A stretch of DNA of 64,000 nucleotides, from the NCBI GenBank assembly GCA_964618565.1, contig CAZUBA010000003.1, positions 6,267 to 70,266 of the forward strand, given 5' to 3'. This stretch comes from STC-113 sp964618565 (GTDB lineage: Bacteria; Patescibacteriota; Gracilibacteria; BD1-5; UBA2023). Positions within the stretch are counted from its first letter, which is position 1, and each line of letters opens with the position of its first letter. Position numbers and translations under genes: made by a program. The notes beneath the pieces are model-generated. The model did no database searches, had not been told where the DNA came from, and saw nothing but the letters and a program-made list of their open reading frames with translations. Of the stretch, positions 11,520 to 21,190 are shown piece by piece.

Positions 11520-13445
11520 TTATTTTTTGTAATTATATCTGAAAAACGGAAAATGCCAGAAAGTTTTTATGCCATGGCCACGAGAGTGTCAAAGTTCTTT
11601 GAATTCTAATAAATTCTCCTCAATCAATCCGAAAAGCTCATCGAATTTCTCAGTTCTATATCCAGGATTGATTCCTATTATGTAGTTTTCCCTAATTTTC
11701 ATGAACTCCAAATATCTGAATGTGAAATCAAGAAGCTTATCAAGTTCTTTTCTTATTTTTTCTCTTTTCCCCTTATAGAATAGCAGCTTGATCGAATTAT
11801 GTTCCTTGACCAATTCCCTAAGCTCCCAGTAATGCCAAACCATAAAATAATAGAATATGTTTTCGTCTTTATTCTCATCTTCTATGGAATTAAAGAAATC
11901 AAGGAAGGCGGAAAAGAAGAATTGGCTTCAGGTATTCTTCAGGAAAACATAGCAATCCAAATATCTTGAATTCAAGTATAGGTGTCACCAGGTATTGAAA
12001 TCCAGCAGAGGAATGTCGGCTGTTTCATATTCAGGAATATAGAATCACCTGTGGTCTCTCTCGATTTGAGTATTGAAGTGGGCGACAAGAGGAAAGGCTC
12101 ACATCGGCACATTCTTGTACTTGGTCGCAAATTCGAATTTTTCCTTGTAATCCTCCAATTTCATATTCGGGTGCATGATCAGATTGAAGATGCAGCCCAC
12201 TCTTTTGCCTTCATATCTTTTATGAAAATCACTGAGAGCCTTGAATCAGGATTCATATTTCTCTTCTTTTGCAATATTCGATCAGATAGTCCTTCATAGG
12301 AATTCTCAATCATCTTTAGCATGAAGCGCATCGATTCAGAAACGAATAAATATTTCCAGATTCGGCCATTTCTCTAGCATATCATCTATGAGCTTCACTG
12401 TCTTTTCATAAATTTTCGGATTTGCCATTCACATGAAATCTCAGAAAAAATTTACATTAGCACCCTTCGAGAGATCGAGGCTCATGAGGAACTTGGTGAA
12501 TTTATCGATATATTGCATAGGATTAGGATTATTTATCCTTAGCGATATTTCTGTTTCTTCAATCAAAGAGAGATATCTGTTGCAATCCGCAATAGAATCT
12601 TCTAAATCCTTCTCGCTCAATGGTGTCGGCTTATGGAGATATGTTGCGCAATAAGAGCAATTATTGAGGCATGGGTTATTCCTTATAGAGAAATGCATTG
12701 CCTTGTTCAGACGACTGTAGTATGATGAAGTTTTGATATCTTCTCATGGCCTTACTTCAATCATCTCATCTTTCTGATATTCGAAGACGAGATTCTGAGG
12801 GAAATTCCTTTCTGTTTTCAGTCTAAGAAGTCAATTTTCATCCCTGTAGAAAACATCGCTTTTTGATATATCTCAGAAGAAATCTATAAATTCAGAAGCT
12901 CATCATATGTTCACAATATCCATTCAATAACCGAATATCTTATCCAAGAAAGTCTTTTCCGGTATGGTCCTGAAATCTGTTCATCCTATGATGCATATCA
13001 ATTTAGGGTATTTCGCTTTCATCTCTTTTATTATCTTAGAGAATCTTGGAAGCTCTCAGTAGGCTCATATAAAGGAGAATCCCAAAATCGGCGACATTCA
13101 TTCTGAGGCAGCATTTTCGCAAAAATTCTCAAGCTTTTTCCTATAAAGCCCATATATGACTTCAGGGTCATCTCAGTCCGGATCCAGAATTATAGGATAA
13201 TCGCATTCTGCAAGTCACAATGTCTTATCTTCTCATTTCTTTCTTTTCGCATCAAGCGCCTCCATGATACTCTTGGTGACCAAGCTTCATAACTCTAGGA
13301 CGCATATTTCATTTCACTCTGCATCTTCGCTGTGGCATAAGATATTATGGATATCAATAGCATATTTTTGTACGGCAATAACAGTCTCTGGTCAAGATAA
13401 TGGCTGGTTTGCATTTATTTCCGAATTACTAACAGATTTTTCCAT
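11520..13445 (-). CDS. radical SAM protein with B12-binding-like N-terminal domain
   Basis: A 641-residue protein. The cluster motif CLNNCSYC (CX3CX2C), near residue 260, binds the [4Fe-4S] cluster that cleaves S-adenosylmethionine. The N-terminal 200 residues hold a Rossmann-like segment (ILGFSFIGAYGELPRFSKII, then LICIIGGTDFR) resembling cobalamin-binding domains of B12-dependent radical SAM enzymes, although no clear DxHxxG motif is seen. Downstream blocks FMGMANPKIYEKTVKLIDDM and NLEIFIRFGIDALHAKDDGE fit the SAM barrel. The TGA after LLEFKEL is read as Gly, so the protein runs about 20 residues further to TAA. Substrate unknown. Upstream partner of the deoxyribosyltransferase-like gene. 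Confidence 0.85.
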
Positions 13446-13539
13446 GAAATTTTGAAACAATATTCTGAAAGACAATATAATAGTCTATTGATAAATGTCA
13501 AAATTATGTTGTGATATAGGAAGCATCTTTTAATGATTT

Positions 13540-14892
13540 CTATAATTCATAAGCTCAGGCAGCACTGTTTAACTTTTTAAATATTTCAATGCAAATAGCA
13601 TCAAAATCAATAGTCTGATTTTGCTTGCTTTTTAAATCTTTTAGTATTACTGAGTTTGTCCTCTCTTCTTCAGTTCCAGCAAATATTCAAAATAATATTT
13701 TTTTTGATTCTGCGTAGCTAAATTGTTTTGCTAATTTCTCATTGCCATAATAAACATCGGTTGATATTCATGATTCTCTCAGCTTTTTGGCTATCTTATC
13801 AATATAATAAGTAGAATTTCATGGGACATTGAAAATCATCGCCTGAGCGAGAGGGATTTCTGTATTTATAAGATTATTGTCTTTAAACCTTGAGAAAAGC
13901 CTTGTAAGTCAAATTGATCAGCCTACTCATCAATAATTTTTCTTATCTGAAACAACTTTCATTCAAGATATTTCTCTTATTGAATTTACAAGATTATCGT
14001 AGCTTCATCCGCTGCAAATGCTTCAAAATTCAGGATAATCGACAAGAAATGTTTCAAAGACCGTTCAGGTGTAATAATCAAGTCATCTTGTTATAAATGG
14101 ATCAAATTTTACATTTACTCATTTATTTTTCAGTGAATCAATAAGTAAAAACGTTTCTTTGAATGAATTAATGATATTTTCGCTTTCTATTTCCCGTATT
14201 TCTCAAGTTTCTAGAATATCCAATAATATTTTTCAAGAACAGGTGATATCTTTTAACCTGTCCATAAATTCGTCTTTTGAGATTTTATAATAATCATCCA
14301 AGAGCCTATAAAATAAATCCTTGTCTTTTCATTTAATTTTAAAATATTCGCTTATTGAATCAAGGAATTTTTTATTGTTTACACGGATTTCAAACTTCTT
14401 ACCTATCCTCAGTTTGTTAAAAATATTTTTAAGTGTCATATCAAGGGTTTCTATGATTTCGATATCGTAATTTAAGCTTAAATCAGTTCAGATTATATCA
14501 ATATCACATTGTGTGAATTCTTTGAATCTTCATTTTTGCTGCCTTTCTCATCTCCAAACTTTCTGTATTTGATATCTTTTAAAAGGAAACTGAATGCTAT
14601 CTTCATTTTGCACTATATATCTAGCAAGCGGAACTGTAAGATCGAATCTTAGGGAATAGTTTTTCAGGTCTTCGGCTCACTGTTTCAGTCAATACAATCA
14701 AAAAATCTGTTTTGAGACTTCTTCTCATCATTTTGCAATCAACACTTCATTATATTCAATTGCTGGAGTCTCTATATTAAAATATCAATAAGTTTCATAT
14801 GTTTCCCTGATGATATCTTTTATTTGATTTTCAATTGCTTGATCCAAGGGGCTAAGCTCAGGAAATCATCCTGGCAATAAATTCTTTTTCAT
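13540..14892 (-). CDS. hisS: histidyl-tRNA synthetase
   Basis: A 450-residue class II aminoacyl-tRNA synthetase that charges tRNA-His in the cytoplasm. Motif 2 is RYQIQKVWRGERQQKGRFKE followed by FTQCDIDIIG. The histidine-specific blocks are SLRFDLTVPLARYI and TRGLDYYTGTVFE. Several of these Gly are TGA, which gives independent support for the code. A C-terminal anticodon-binding domain is present. The start MKKNLLPGGFPELSP fits the family. It is preceded by a 450-nt leader with two His-rich mini-ORFs and an intrinsic terminator, suggesting attenuation control. Confidence 0.97.
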
Positions 14893-14962
14893 ATTATATT
14901 TTTTAATTAATTTATAAAATAATCGTCCATTATCGAGGTCAGGTTTTTAAAAAAAGTTACAT

Positions 14963-15031
14963 TTAATATCACTCCTGCCAATGTGATAGGAAGTGATGCC
15001 AGATATTCATATAAAGTCTCTTTTTCTTCAT
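14963..15031 (-). CDS. candidate second leader peptide of hisS (22 aa)
   Basis: A 22-codon frame reads MKKKRLYMNIWHHFLSHWQE and ends in GY. Three His and two Trp codons are clustered, and the codons overlap a hairpin (ATCACTTCCT with AGGAGTGAT). A T run follows about 12 nt after the hairpin, too far for a classical terminator. It lies between the first attenuator and hisS. It could be chance in a low-complexity region. Confidence 0.35.
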
Positions 15032-15060
15032 TTTCAAATTATCATTATTAAAAGAAAATT

Positions 15061-15101
15061 AAAAAAATCCCCAATTAAAGGAATTTAACCCTCTTGGAGA
15101 T
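15061..15101 (-). terminator. attenuator-type terminator in the hisS leader
   Basis: On the minus strand, ATCTCCAA (15094-15101) pairs with TTGGGGAT (15067-15074), with an inner stem TTAAA/TTTAA and loop TTCC, followed by seven T (15061-15067). The 5' arm contains CTCCAAG (15093-15099). This can instead pair with CTTGGAG at 15147-15153, inside the upstream His-rich mini-ORF, giving an antiterminator alternative. Confidence 0.6.
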
Positions 15102-15127
15102 TTGATTTTGTTTTTAAGAAGAATTTC

Positions 15128-15196
15128 TTACTTTGCCAAAATATCACTCCAAGCGGAATGATTATGATGAGAAGATGTAAGAATTAATTGTTGCAT
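15128..15196 (-). CDS. candidate His leader peptide of hisS (22 aa)
   Basis: The mini-ORF encodes MQQLILTSSHHNHSAWSDIL then AK. Codons 10, 11 and 13 are His. The sequence CTTGGAG that could form the antiterminator begins a few nt after the last His codon, so a ribosome stalled for lack of charged tRNA-His would leave it free. That is the logic of a classical his attenuator, here controlling hisS. The surrounding frame is open further upstream to 15340 from a TTG, but the short ATG form is the one that makes regulatory sense. Confidence 0.45.
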   Translation of the reverse strand: MQQLILTSSHHNHSAWSDILAK

Positions 15197-15340
15197 ATAT
15201 TTTTTAATTACTGAGGAAAGTATAGAAATAAACATTCCAAAATCAAATTTTTTCTTAAAAACGCATTCAAGAAAGATAAGTGATTTCAATATTTTAAGGT
15301 GAAAATATTGATACCCTTTGTTGGTTTCCGAAGTTAGCAA

Positions 15341-16249
15341 TTAAAACTCTGTTCAGTATTTTTTCAAAAAACAATCCTTGTAACCTCAAAATCTAGAGCT
15401 TATATTATCAAGGATTTGAAAGAAAAAATGTTCAGATATTATGTATTGAAATACTGCCATATTACTTTCTCAATTAAGGATTCACCTTTTGTTTAATTTT
15501 TCTTTCTCAATTAAGATATTTTTTCTGAGATCATAAAATTCCTCTCTTGTTATATTCAAAATCAGTCATTCATTTAAATCCAAGCTATTCATAATGCCTT
15601 TTCAAGTATTTTCTTTAAAAAGCGGTATGTTAAGGTCGCTTATCTGTAAGCACTCTCTTTCATGGGCGCTGAATACAGGCAAATTAAAAGGAACTCACTC
15701 GATTGCCAATCTTATATCTTCCAAATCCCATTCGGTAGGTATTTTTGGAGAAAATAATATTAGGCTCATATCTCATCAAAATGGATGATTAAAGGCATAT
15801 CTGACTGAAGACAAGACAGTCATGAAGAACCTGAACAAAAATTCATCGTTTTGGATATTCGTAACGTACGTCGGAATCTTATAACAAGCGACCGTTCCGA
15901 CATCATTCTCAAAAAAATCATCTACCAGTTTTTTTGAAATCAATCAAGATTGAATCGAGGATTCAAGATTCTTGAGTGAGGTTCAGCGAAGATATAAAGT
16001 CCTTAGAGAGCTTTCTCTGGCGTCGTTTATGATTTTTAAGATATCATGTTCGTACTTTCTAGTAATTCATGCAATATCTGTCACCTTAAAAACTGTCGAA
16101 TTCTCAATTTTTGCGATTTGAGCCTGAGGCGTTGATAAGATTTTACCTACAAAAGCACGTAGCTCATCAATAAAAGATATACTGGTATCTTTAAGGCGAA
16201 CGTCAATTGATGTGAAATTTTTCGGAGCATTTTTCATACATATCGGCAA
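15341..16249 (-). CDS. hypothetical protein, about 300 aa
   Basis: A table-25 frame ending in TAA. Start is TTG at 16249 or ATG at 16237 (MKNAPKNFTSIDVRL); an in-frame stop lies just upstream. The protein is mixed alpha/beta without signal or membrane segments. It has an N-terminal strand-helix block (SIDVRLKDTSISFIDELRAF), a helical middle with GTSLKNLESSIQSG, and a central VACYKIPTYVTNIQNDEF segment reminiscent of ligand-sensing folds. No catalytic motif recognised. The stop is about 145 nt before the hisS leader ORF. Confidence 0.65.
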
Positions 16250-16326
16250 TAGGATTAATTCTATTATTTATAGCACATAATATGATGAAAGTCAATTTTG
16301 AAGCCATTATTCCATTCTTGGTGTCT

Positions 16327-16426
16327 GTCCGCTTCGCTCCCGGGCATAAACTTCTCATCCCTTTCTCTCCGGCAAACCAAAAGACACAAAAAATCCTGCT
16401 TTCACAGGATTTATATTTGTCTTCTT
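16327..16426. repeat. 100-bp dispersed repeat, copy 1, containing a terminator hairpin
   Basis: Nearly identical to 17257-17355, differing by one substitution and a small change near the end. It opens with GTCCGCTTCGCTCCCGGGCA and contains AAATCCTG/CAGGATTT (16391-16412) followed on the minus strand by six T. Copy 1 serves as terminator of the minus-strand gene ending at 16437; copy 2 sits directly behind tRNA-Leu. Confidence 0.88.
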
Positions 16427-16436
16427 TTAATCTTAA

Positions 16437-17069
16437 TTATACAATACCTAACAATATCAGGGGTTGTTCACAAATAATATCAGAAATTTTTAATTCAGAT
16501 CTAGAAATCTTATCTATTAAATCTCTTTTAAATCATAATTTTTCAAGTACATAAGTTGGATTACGATGTCAGTTAGAGATTAGTAATTCCTCAGTTGAGC
16601 TTTTTTCTATAATATCTTTGACAACTTTATCAATCTCTTCTTCGTTTGGAATTTTTCCTTTTGCCTTTATATATTTAAATTGAATATCCTTGATAAAGCC
16701 ATTACTTTCACATGCAACGTTAAAAGCATGTCTTGTAATGAATATATTGCTTAATGTTGCAGGTTTATACATGTATGATGCAAGAAACTCAGTTATTAAT
16801 TTTTTTTCAAAAAGAGTTGTATAAAAATCTGAAAGACATTTTTTCATTCTCTTTGCAACCAATTTATTACTTGTATCCAATCTTGCATCTAAAGATGCGA
16901 TTAGCCTTTCAAGAATCATTGGATTATCTTCAATTACGAATTCTGTTTTTTGCACACACAATTTTTTTGTTCGATCCCCCGTAAGCCTTCTTACTGAGTC
17001 AATGACACTAATATTATTTTCTGGAAAAGTTTCAATTCAGCTTTTGCATTCCTTTATCTTGTTTGCCAT
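16437..17069 (-). CDS. hypothetical protein, 210 aa, in a repeat-flanked cassette
   Basis: Reads MANKIKECKSGIETFPENNI at the start and is helical and basic/acidic throughout, with no membrane segment or recognised motif. A TGA-encoded Gly links the long central frame to a 45-residue C-terminal tail ending CEQPLILLGIV. The gene lies between the two copies of a 100-bp repeat beside tRNA-Leu, so it looks like accessory DNA inserted at the tRNA. Function unknown. Confidence 0.7.
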
Positions 17070-17232
17070 TTTTAAATTTTTTACAAAGATATTAAATTCT
17101 ATATATAAAAACTATAACACAATATACAAAAAAATCAAAAAAATAGAATTTTTAGTGATTTTTCTCTATACACAATCTATTTATAATCTATGATTTTATC
17201 ATCATTCAAATAAAGTTCAATTTTGTCAAACC

Positions 17233-17251
17233 TGGTGCCGAGAAAGAGATT
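17233..17251 (-). repeat. displaced 3' end of tRNA-Leu (19-bp direct repeat)
   Basis: TGGTGCCGAGAAAGAGATT is identical to the 3' end (including CCA) of tRNA-Leu at 17355-17373. Such fragments mark integration sites at tRNA 3' ends. Between the two lies repeat copy 2. Confidence 0.8.
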
Positions 17252-17256
17252 TACTC

Positions 17257-17355
17257 GTCCGCTTCGCTCCCGGGCATAAACTTCTCATCCCTTTCTCTCC
17301 GGCAAACCAAAAGACACAAAAAATCCTGCTGTCACAGGATTTTATTTGTCTTCTT
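17257..17355. repeat. 100-bp dispersed repeat, copy 2, terminator of tRNA-Leu
   Basis: Second copy of the repeat at 16327-16426. It begins directly at the tRNA-Leu CCA end, and its hairpin (17321-17342) with a T run on the minus strand would terminate tRNA-Leu transcription. Confidence 0.88.
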
Positions 17356-17440
17356 GGTGCCGAGAAAGAGATTCGAACTCTCACATCCATGCGGACACAG
17401 CCACCTCAAGGCTGCGTGTCTACCATTTCACCACCTCGGC
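17355..17440 (-). tRNA. tRNA-Leu (anticodon GAG)
   Basis: A full cloverleaf with encoded CCA. The acceptor begins GCCGAGG and ends in UCUCGGC plus ACCA; the anticodon stem is CAGCC/GGCUG with loop UUGAGGU, giving GAG, which reads CUC/CUU Leu codons. A variable arm is present, as expected for tRNA-Leu, and the T arm is GAGAGUUCGAAUCUC. It is followed immediately by a terminator within repeat copy 2. Confidence 0.95.
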
Positions 17441-17484
17441 ATGAGGGGAATACAAATATCGTTTAGGTTTTGCCTTTGAACGGT

Positions 17485-17545
17485 GTGCACCTCAGGCTGC
17501 GTGCCTGCCTGCCGGTAGGCAGGTCTACCATTTCACCATCTCGGC
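17485..17545 (-). pseudogene. degenerate 5' half of tRNA-Leu interrupted by a palindromic repeat
   Basis: The minus strand reads GCCGAGATGGTGAAATGG..., the 5' half of the neighbouring tRNA-Leu with one substitution, down to the anticodon region. Within it, between the D-arm end and the anticodon stem, sits a 20-bp insert (17503-17522, GCCTGCCTGCCGGTAGGCAG) absent from the functional gene. The 3' half is missing, so it cannot be a functional tRNA. Confidence 0.8.
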
Positions 17546-17638
17546 ATAAGGGGAATTTCTATTGGTGGAGAGATTTTATGTAATTTTTTGTAAGTTGCAA
17601 ATTAAATTAATTAAAATCGTAGATAAACTCCGATGATA

Positions 17639-20083
17639 TTAATCTGCAATATTTGTTTTCTGTAATTCCTTCTTTTTTCTTATGCTTTCTATTTCAAATT
17701 TTCTGATGCATAACCTCAATTCCGTATCCAAACTTCATCTCAATCATATGAATTTAGATCAAAATAATATTTTGTTTCAAATTTCTTTTCTAAAGGTTAA
17801 AATAAGTTTTATATTGAATATTTTTTCTTTTCATCATAATCATACTAATTTCATATATAAATCCACTATATCATTCTCTTGATAAAATATTTGTTCTTCG
17901 TCACTGATTTTTGCTTTATCGATACAAAATCAGATTCATCAAACACTGATATCTTTTAGAAAACATTCTTTTTGATCAATCTCAATAGGAATAATTTCAT
18001 CAAGTAAAACATCTGTATTTTTTCCATCTTCAAACTTCAATCTTCAAAACTCAATCCTGAATTCCTCCCTTCTATCCATTCAATCGATCCTTGACTCTTT
18101 AGTATCCCTTATAATTCAAACCTCATTGATTTCTTCCAAAATAATAATCTTTATCTTTTCAAAATCTAATCTCAGAATATTTGTAGAATCAGTGTAACTG
18201 CCATAGTCAAAATCTCAAAGCATGAGTTTACCGATATGATCATTATTCCATTCGTTAAAAAGTTGAGATAACCTGTCTAAGAATGATTCTTTCTCGCTCA
18301 TTCATTTAAGGTTTTTCAGATTCTCAATATCAAAAGATTCAAAGAAATCTGCTAATCTTATGCTTAAAAATTCCTCATTTGTTCAATAATTTATATTAAT
18401 GACGTATTCAGAGGTATTGATTTGTAACTCTTTAATGCTTTGCTCTTCGGACACATGTGCCAAAAATGAATTCAGCTCTTCCATTTTTTTCAAGGCATCC
18501 GGAGAACTTGTATCCTTATTTAAATAAAGAGCCATCTTTCTTTTGATTTTCTTGAGTGTTTCAATATTTCATAAAACATCTTTTTTAAAAAGAAGAATTA
18601 TTCTCGTATCTTTTGTTTTCAAAACCTGAAGTTCTCATTTATGGAATTTAGCATCAAGCTTATTTATATTTACTGACTTTTTAATCAATAAATTACAAGC
18701 ATTTATTTCCTCTGCTTGAAGATTATCACATATTATGGTGCAACCGACTGCCTTCTTATTGATTCTTACATTTTTTCATATTATAGTAGAATATTCAGCA
18801 TAATCTATTTCAATATCTCAACTGAATGATTCAATATATGAACTAGTGATAACATTTCAATTTATGAAAATATTTCAATCAAGTGCAATGGCACTTCAAT
18901 TTATAACATTTCAGAATACATTCATATTTCATCGGACAGATGTCACCTTTCATTCGATATTTCAATTCTCAACCCTTATATTATTTCATATAAGTTCATA
19001 ATATTTTCTTACATTTCATAATAATGATATCTTTTCTCAGCAGGTTATCTCAAGGCTTTGGGTTTCCTTTCAGATATCTCATCTGTAATTGATTTCCTTG
19101 CTTACAGATATCTTAGTTGGTATATGAATTCAAGAAGAATGATATTCCGTTTCAGCATTTATGAATCAACTTACATTAGCTTTTATGTACACTTTCGTAT
19201 CATTTTCTGAAGTCTCAATTCATTCTCAGCACAGAATCTGAAGATTTATATTATCCTCTCAAATAAGTCAATCAATTATTCTTCAATCTATTTGCATTCA
19301 CTTGCTTCAGAAGGTCGGTTTGTATTTTATTGCCATCAATCAATCGTTTACATTACAATCAATTTGAGGAAAAATACATTTGAATCTCTTAAGATCAACA
19401 TTTTCTTTTTCGGAGACTTCTACAGGTTTCTTATCTGGCTTCATTTCAATCAATGTCTCAAGCCTAGACGGATTTCATGTGGTAGGAGATTTAATTTTAG
19501 CAATTGTTCATTTATAATATTGCACTCACAATCACTTGCAGATTTCATTTTTATCCAATCAGAATCTTAATCATTTTGAGAACATATAAGCAATAAATTC
19601 ATCAAATTTAAAATCAAAAATGACCTCCTTTCAACTCTCAGATTCAACATATATCCTTGAAAAGGTGCATTCGACTTTTAACAACTGTCAATTATATTCT
19701 GAGTTATTCAAAATGAATTTTTTATACTCATCTCTTCTTACAGATGAAAATGGGCAAATTTTCTTTCAAAGTATTAATCCTTCAGAGCATTGTTTCTGTT
19801 CCTCGAAATTGTAGATGATTTCTTGGAAGTTATCGTAATTAAGGTCTTCTATATAATGATATTTGAAGAAAACATCGAATATCGATAACATTTTTTCTCT
19901 ATTTGATATATCTTTCAATTTAATTGAGATATTCATTCCCTCAGAATGAAAATACTTTAAAATATCCTCAAGAAGTATTTCTTGAGAATTTTCTCTTACA
20001 GTTTCTATTACCTTGGGAGCAAAAGATGTGATTTCACTTTTTCTATCTGTTAGGTTTTCATGCCCATCCTTAGTAAAGTTCAT
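17639..20083 (-). CDS. DUF342 (FapA-like) polymer-type protein fused to a PilZ domain
   Basis: An 814-residue protein. Residues about 230-420 match the DUF342/FapA pattern: DCNVNDGLMAIKYKPTFGSK, then a run of beta-helix rungs such as YRGDIGKETQSLEITCGEK and NVFGNVINGSAIALDGNIF, where most rung glycines are TGA. A helical region follows (residues about 490-560). Near residue 670 comes RREEFR and later KDISVGGIGF, which are the RxxxR and D/NxSxxG motifs of PilZ, the c-di-GMP receptor domain. DUF342 proteins are thought to shape surface-associated or developmental structures. The fusion suggests a c-di-GMP-responsive assembly (inference). The N-terminal 200 residues are unassigned. Confidence 0.78.
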
Positions 20084-20162
20084 ATCTGATCCTAATTATT
20101 TTCATATTTCTAATTTTATCGCATAGATTAAAAAAAGTCAATTTATGAGCTTAAAAATCAAT

Positions 20163-20198
20163 ATAAAAGAGACTCTTTAAAAAAAGAGTCTCTTTTAT
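20163..20198. terminator. perfect 16-bp hairpin, bidirectional terminator
   Basis: ATAAAAGAGACTCTTT (20163-20178) pairs with 20183-20198 around a 4-A loop. T runs occur on both strands. It lies between the DUF342-PilZ gene and the tRNA-Arg fragment and would insulate the DUF342 gene from upstream minus-strand transcription. Confidence 0.85.
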
Positions 20199-20234
20199 GA
20201 TTAGAGTTTCTTTATTTTCATCTCTAGCCCTATA

Positions 20235-20255
20235 TGGTACGCCCTGCTGGGGTCG
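20235..20255 (-). repeat. displaced 3' end of tRNA-Arg (21-bp direct repeat)
   Basis: Identical for 21 bp to the 3' end of tRNA-Arg at 21191-21211 (starts TGGTACGCCCTGCTGGGGTC). With the intact tRNA it brackets a segment of about 0.95 kb holding the isochorismatase-like gene and GC-rich repeats, the usual arrangement of attachment sites around integrated DNA. Confidence 0.82.
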
Positions 20256-20268
20256 CCCTCCGGGCCGT

Positions 20269-20346
20269 ACCCCAAGAGTACTTCCTGCGGGCGCACCCCA
20301 AGAGTACTTCCTGCGGGCGCACCCCAAGAGTACTTCCTGCGGGCGC
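20269..20346. repeat. three perfect tandem copies of a 26-bp GC-rich unit
   Basis: The unit starts ACCCCAAGAGTACTTCCTGC and ends GGGCGC, with copies at 20269-20294, 20295-20320 and 20321-20346. The core CCCCAAGAGTACTT recurs at about 61243-61257. The repeat is visibly more GC-rich than its surroundings. It has no spacers, so it is not a CRISPR array. Confidence 0.92.
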
Positions 20347-20403
20347 CCTCGGCCGAAAGACAAATCATTGTCTTTCTAAATTTGCTGCACAAATTTGCCT
20401 CAC

Positions 20404-20423
20404 GCCTGCCTGCCGGTGGGCAG
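20404..20423. repeat. 20-bp GC-rich palindrome, same element as in the tRNA-Leu pseudogene
   Basis: GCCTGCCTGCCGGTGGGCAG differs by one base from the insert at 17503-17522. The two copies sit in unrelated contexts, so this is a dispersed element. The rest of 20084-20533 holds only the hairpin, tRNA fragment, 26-bp repeats and a weak hairpin near 20458-20487; no gene is seen there. Confidence 0.75.
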
Positions 20424-20533
20424 GTTCGCCCCCCCTCTAATCGTCATAAGAAAACAAATTACCCCTATTGCGTAAGGAGTAATTTTTGCTTTGATTGGTA
20501 GAGCCTAATAGACCGTTAAATTTATTTACCTGT

Positions 20534-21106
20534 CTATAAAACCTCATTAGATTTTTTTAAATTTGCTATTTTACCTAACGGTAATAAAGCATTTTTATGA
20601 TCCTCTTCATTAGCTGCAGTACAACAATCAGTCAAAACTATTATATCGTAGTCCCTATCATGAGCATCTCTTACAGTATTTGAAACTGCTAAATCAGTCG
20701 CAACTCCTGCTATATAAACAGTATCAATTCAATTATTTTTTAAAATCAGGTCCAAAGATGTTGAATAAAAGGCACTTACTCTATGTTTCGTTATAATTAT
20801 ATCATCTTTATCAATATCTAACTGTTCATGAAATTGAGTTGACCAGTTTTCCAATTTTAGAACTTGAAATTCATGAGCTTTGCCGAATAGCAAAGATGAT
20901 TTAGGTTGCTCTATATATGTAGAAGAAAAACCAATTCTTATATGAATAATTAAAATTTTTTTCTCACGAGCGTTTTTTATTGCGTATGAAAGATTTTGAA
21001 AAACATTATTATTTTTTATATAATCCGAATAACCTTTTTTAGCTAGTTTTCAATCTTCATGAACAATTTCATTTATGAAATCTACCAGTATCAATGCTGA
21101 ATTCAT
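20534..21106 (-). CDS. isochorismatase-like hydrolase lacking the nucleophilic Cys
   Basis: A 190-residue protein of the isochorismatase/nicotinamidase superfamily. It opens MNSALILVDFINEIVHEDGK, with the catalytic Asp at position 9, then ITKHRVSAFYST carrying the catalytic Lys, then VYIAGVATDLAVSNTVRDAH. Where cysteine hydrolases of this family (nicotinamidase, ureidoacrylate hydrolase) have T-D-x-C-V, this protein has TDLAV, so the Cys is Ala. It may be an isochorismatase-like enzyme that works without Cys, or an inactive relative. It lies in the segment bracketed by tRNA-Arg 3'-end repeats, so recent acquisition is likely. Confidence 0.82.
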
Positions 21107-21190
21107 AGTTTTTAGCTTAAAAATATTTTTTAAAACATTAGCTTTCTTTATCTCAAACTCTAAATAAGTATAAAGTTCGATCAAATCAAT

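Noticed and set aside
15061..15196. T-box riboswitch in the hisS leader
   Set aside because: No AGGGUGGNACCGCG-type antiterminator or recognisable stem I; the His-codon ORF and alternative pairing fit attenuation better.
15128..15340. A 70-residue protein starting at a TTG directly after the stop at 15341
   Set aside because: It has no ribosome binding site and a composition like AT-rich noncoding DNA; only the short His-rich 3' part is of interest.
20269..20346. Possible CRISPR array
   Set aside because: The 26-bp units are directly abutting with no spacers and no cas genes are present.
20151..20440. Open frames on both strands over the GC-rich 26-bp repeats (RRKYSWGAPAGSTLG-type peptides)
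   Set aside because: They are by-products of the tandem repeat, occur in several frames on both strands, and lack start context.
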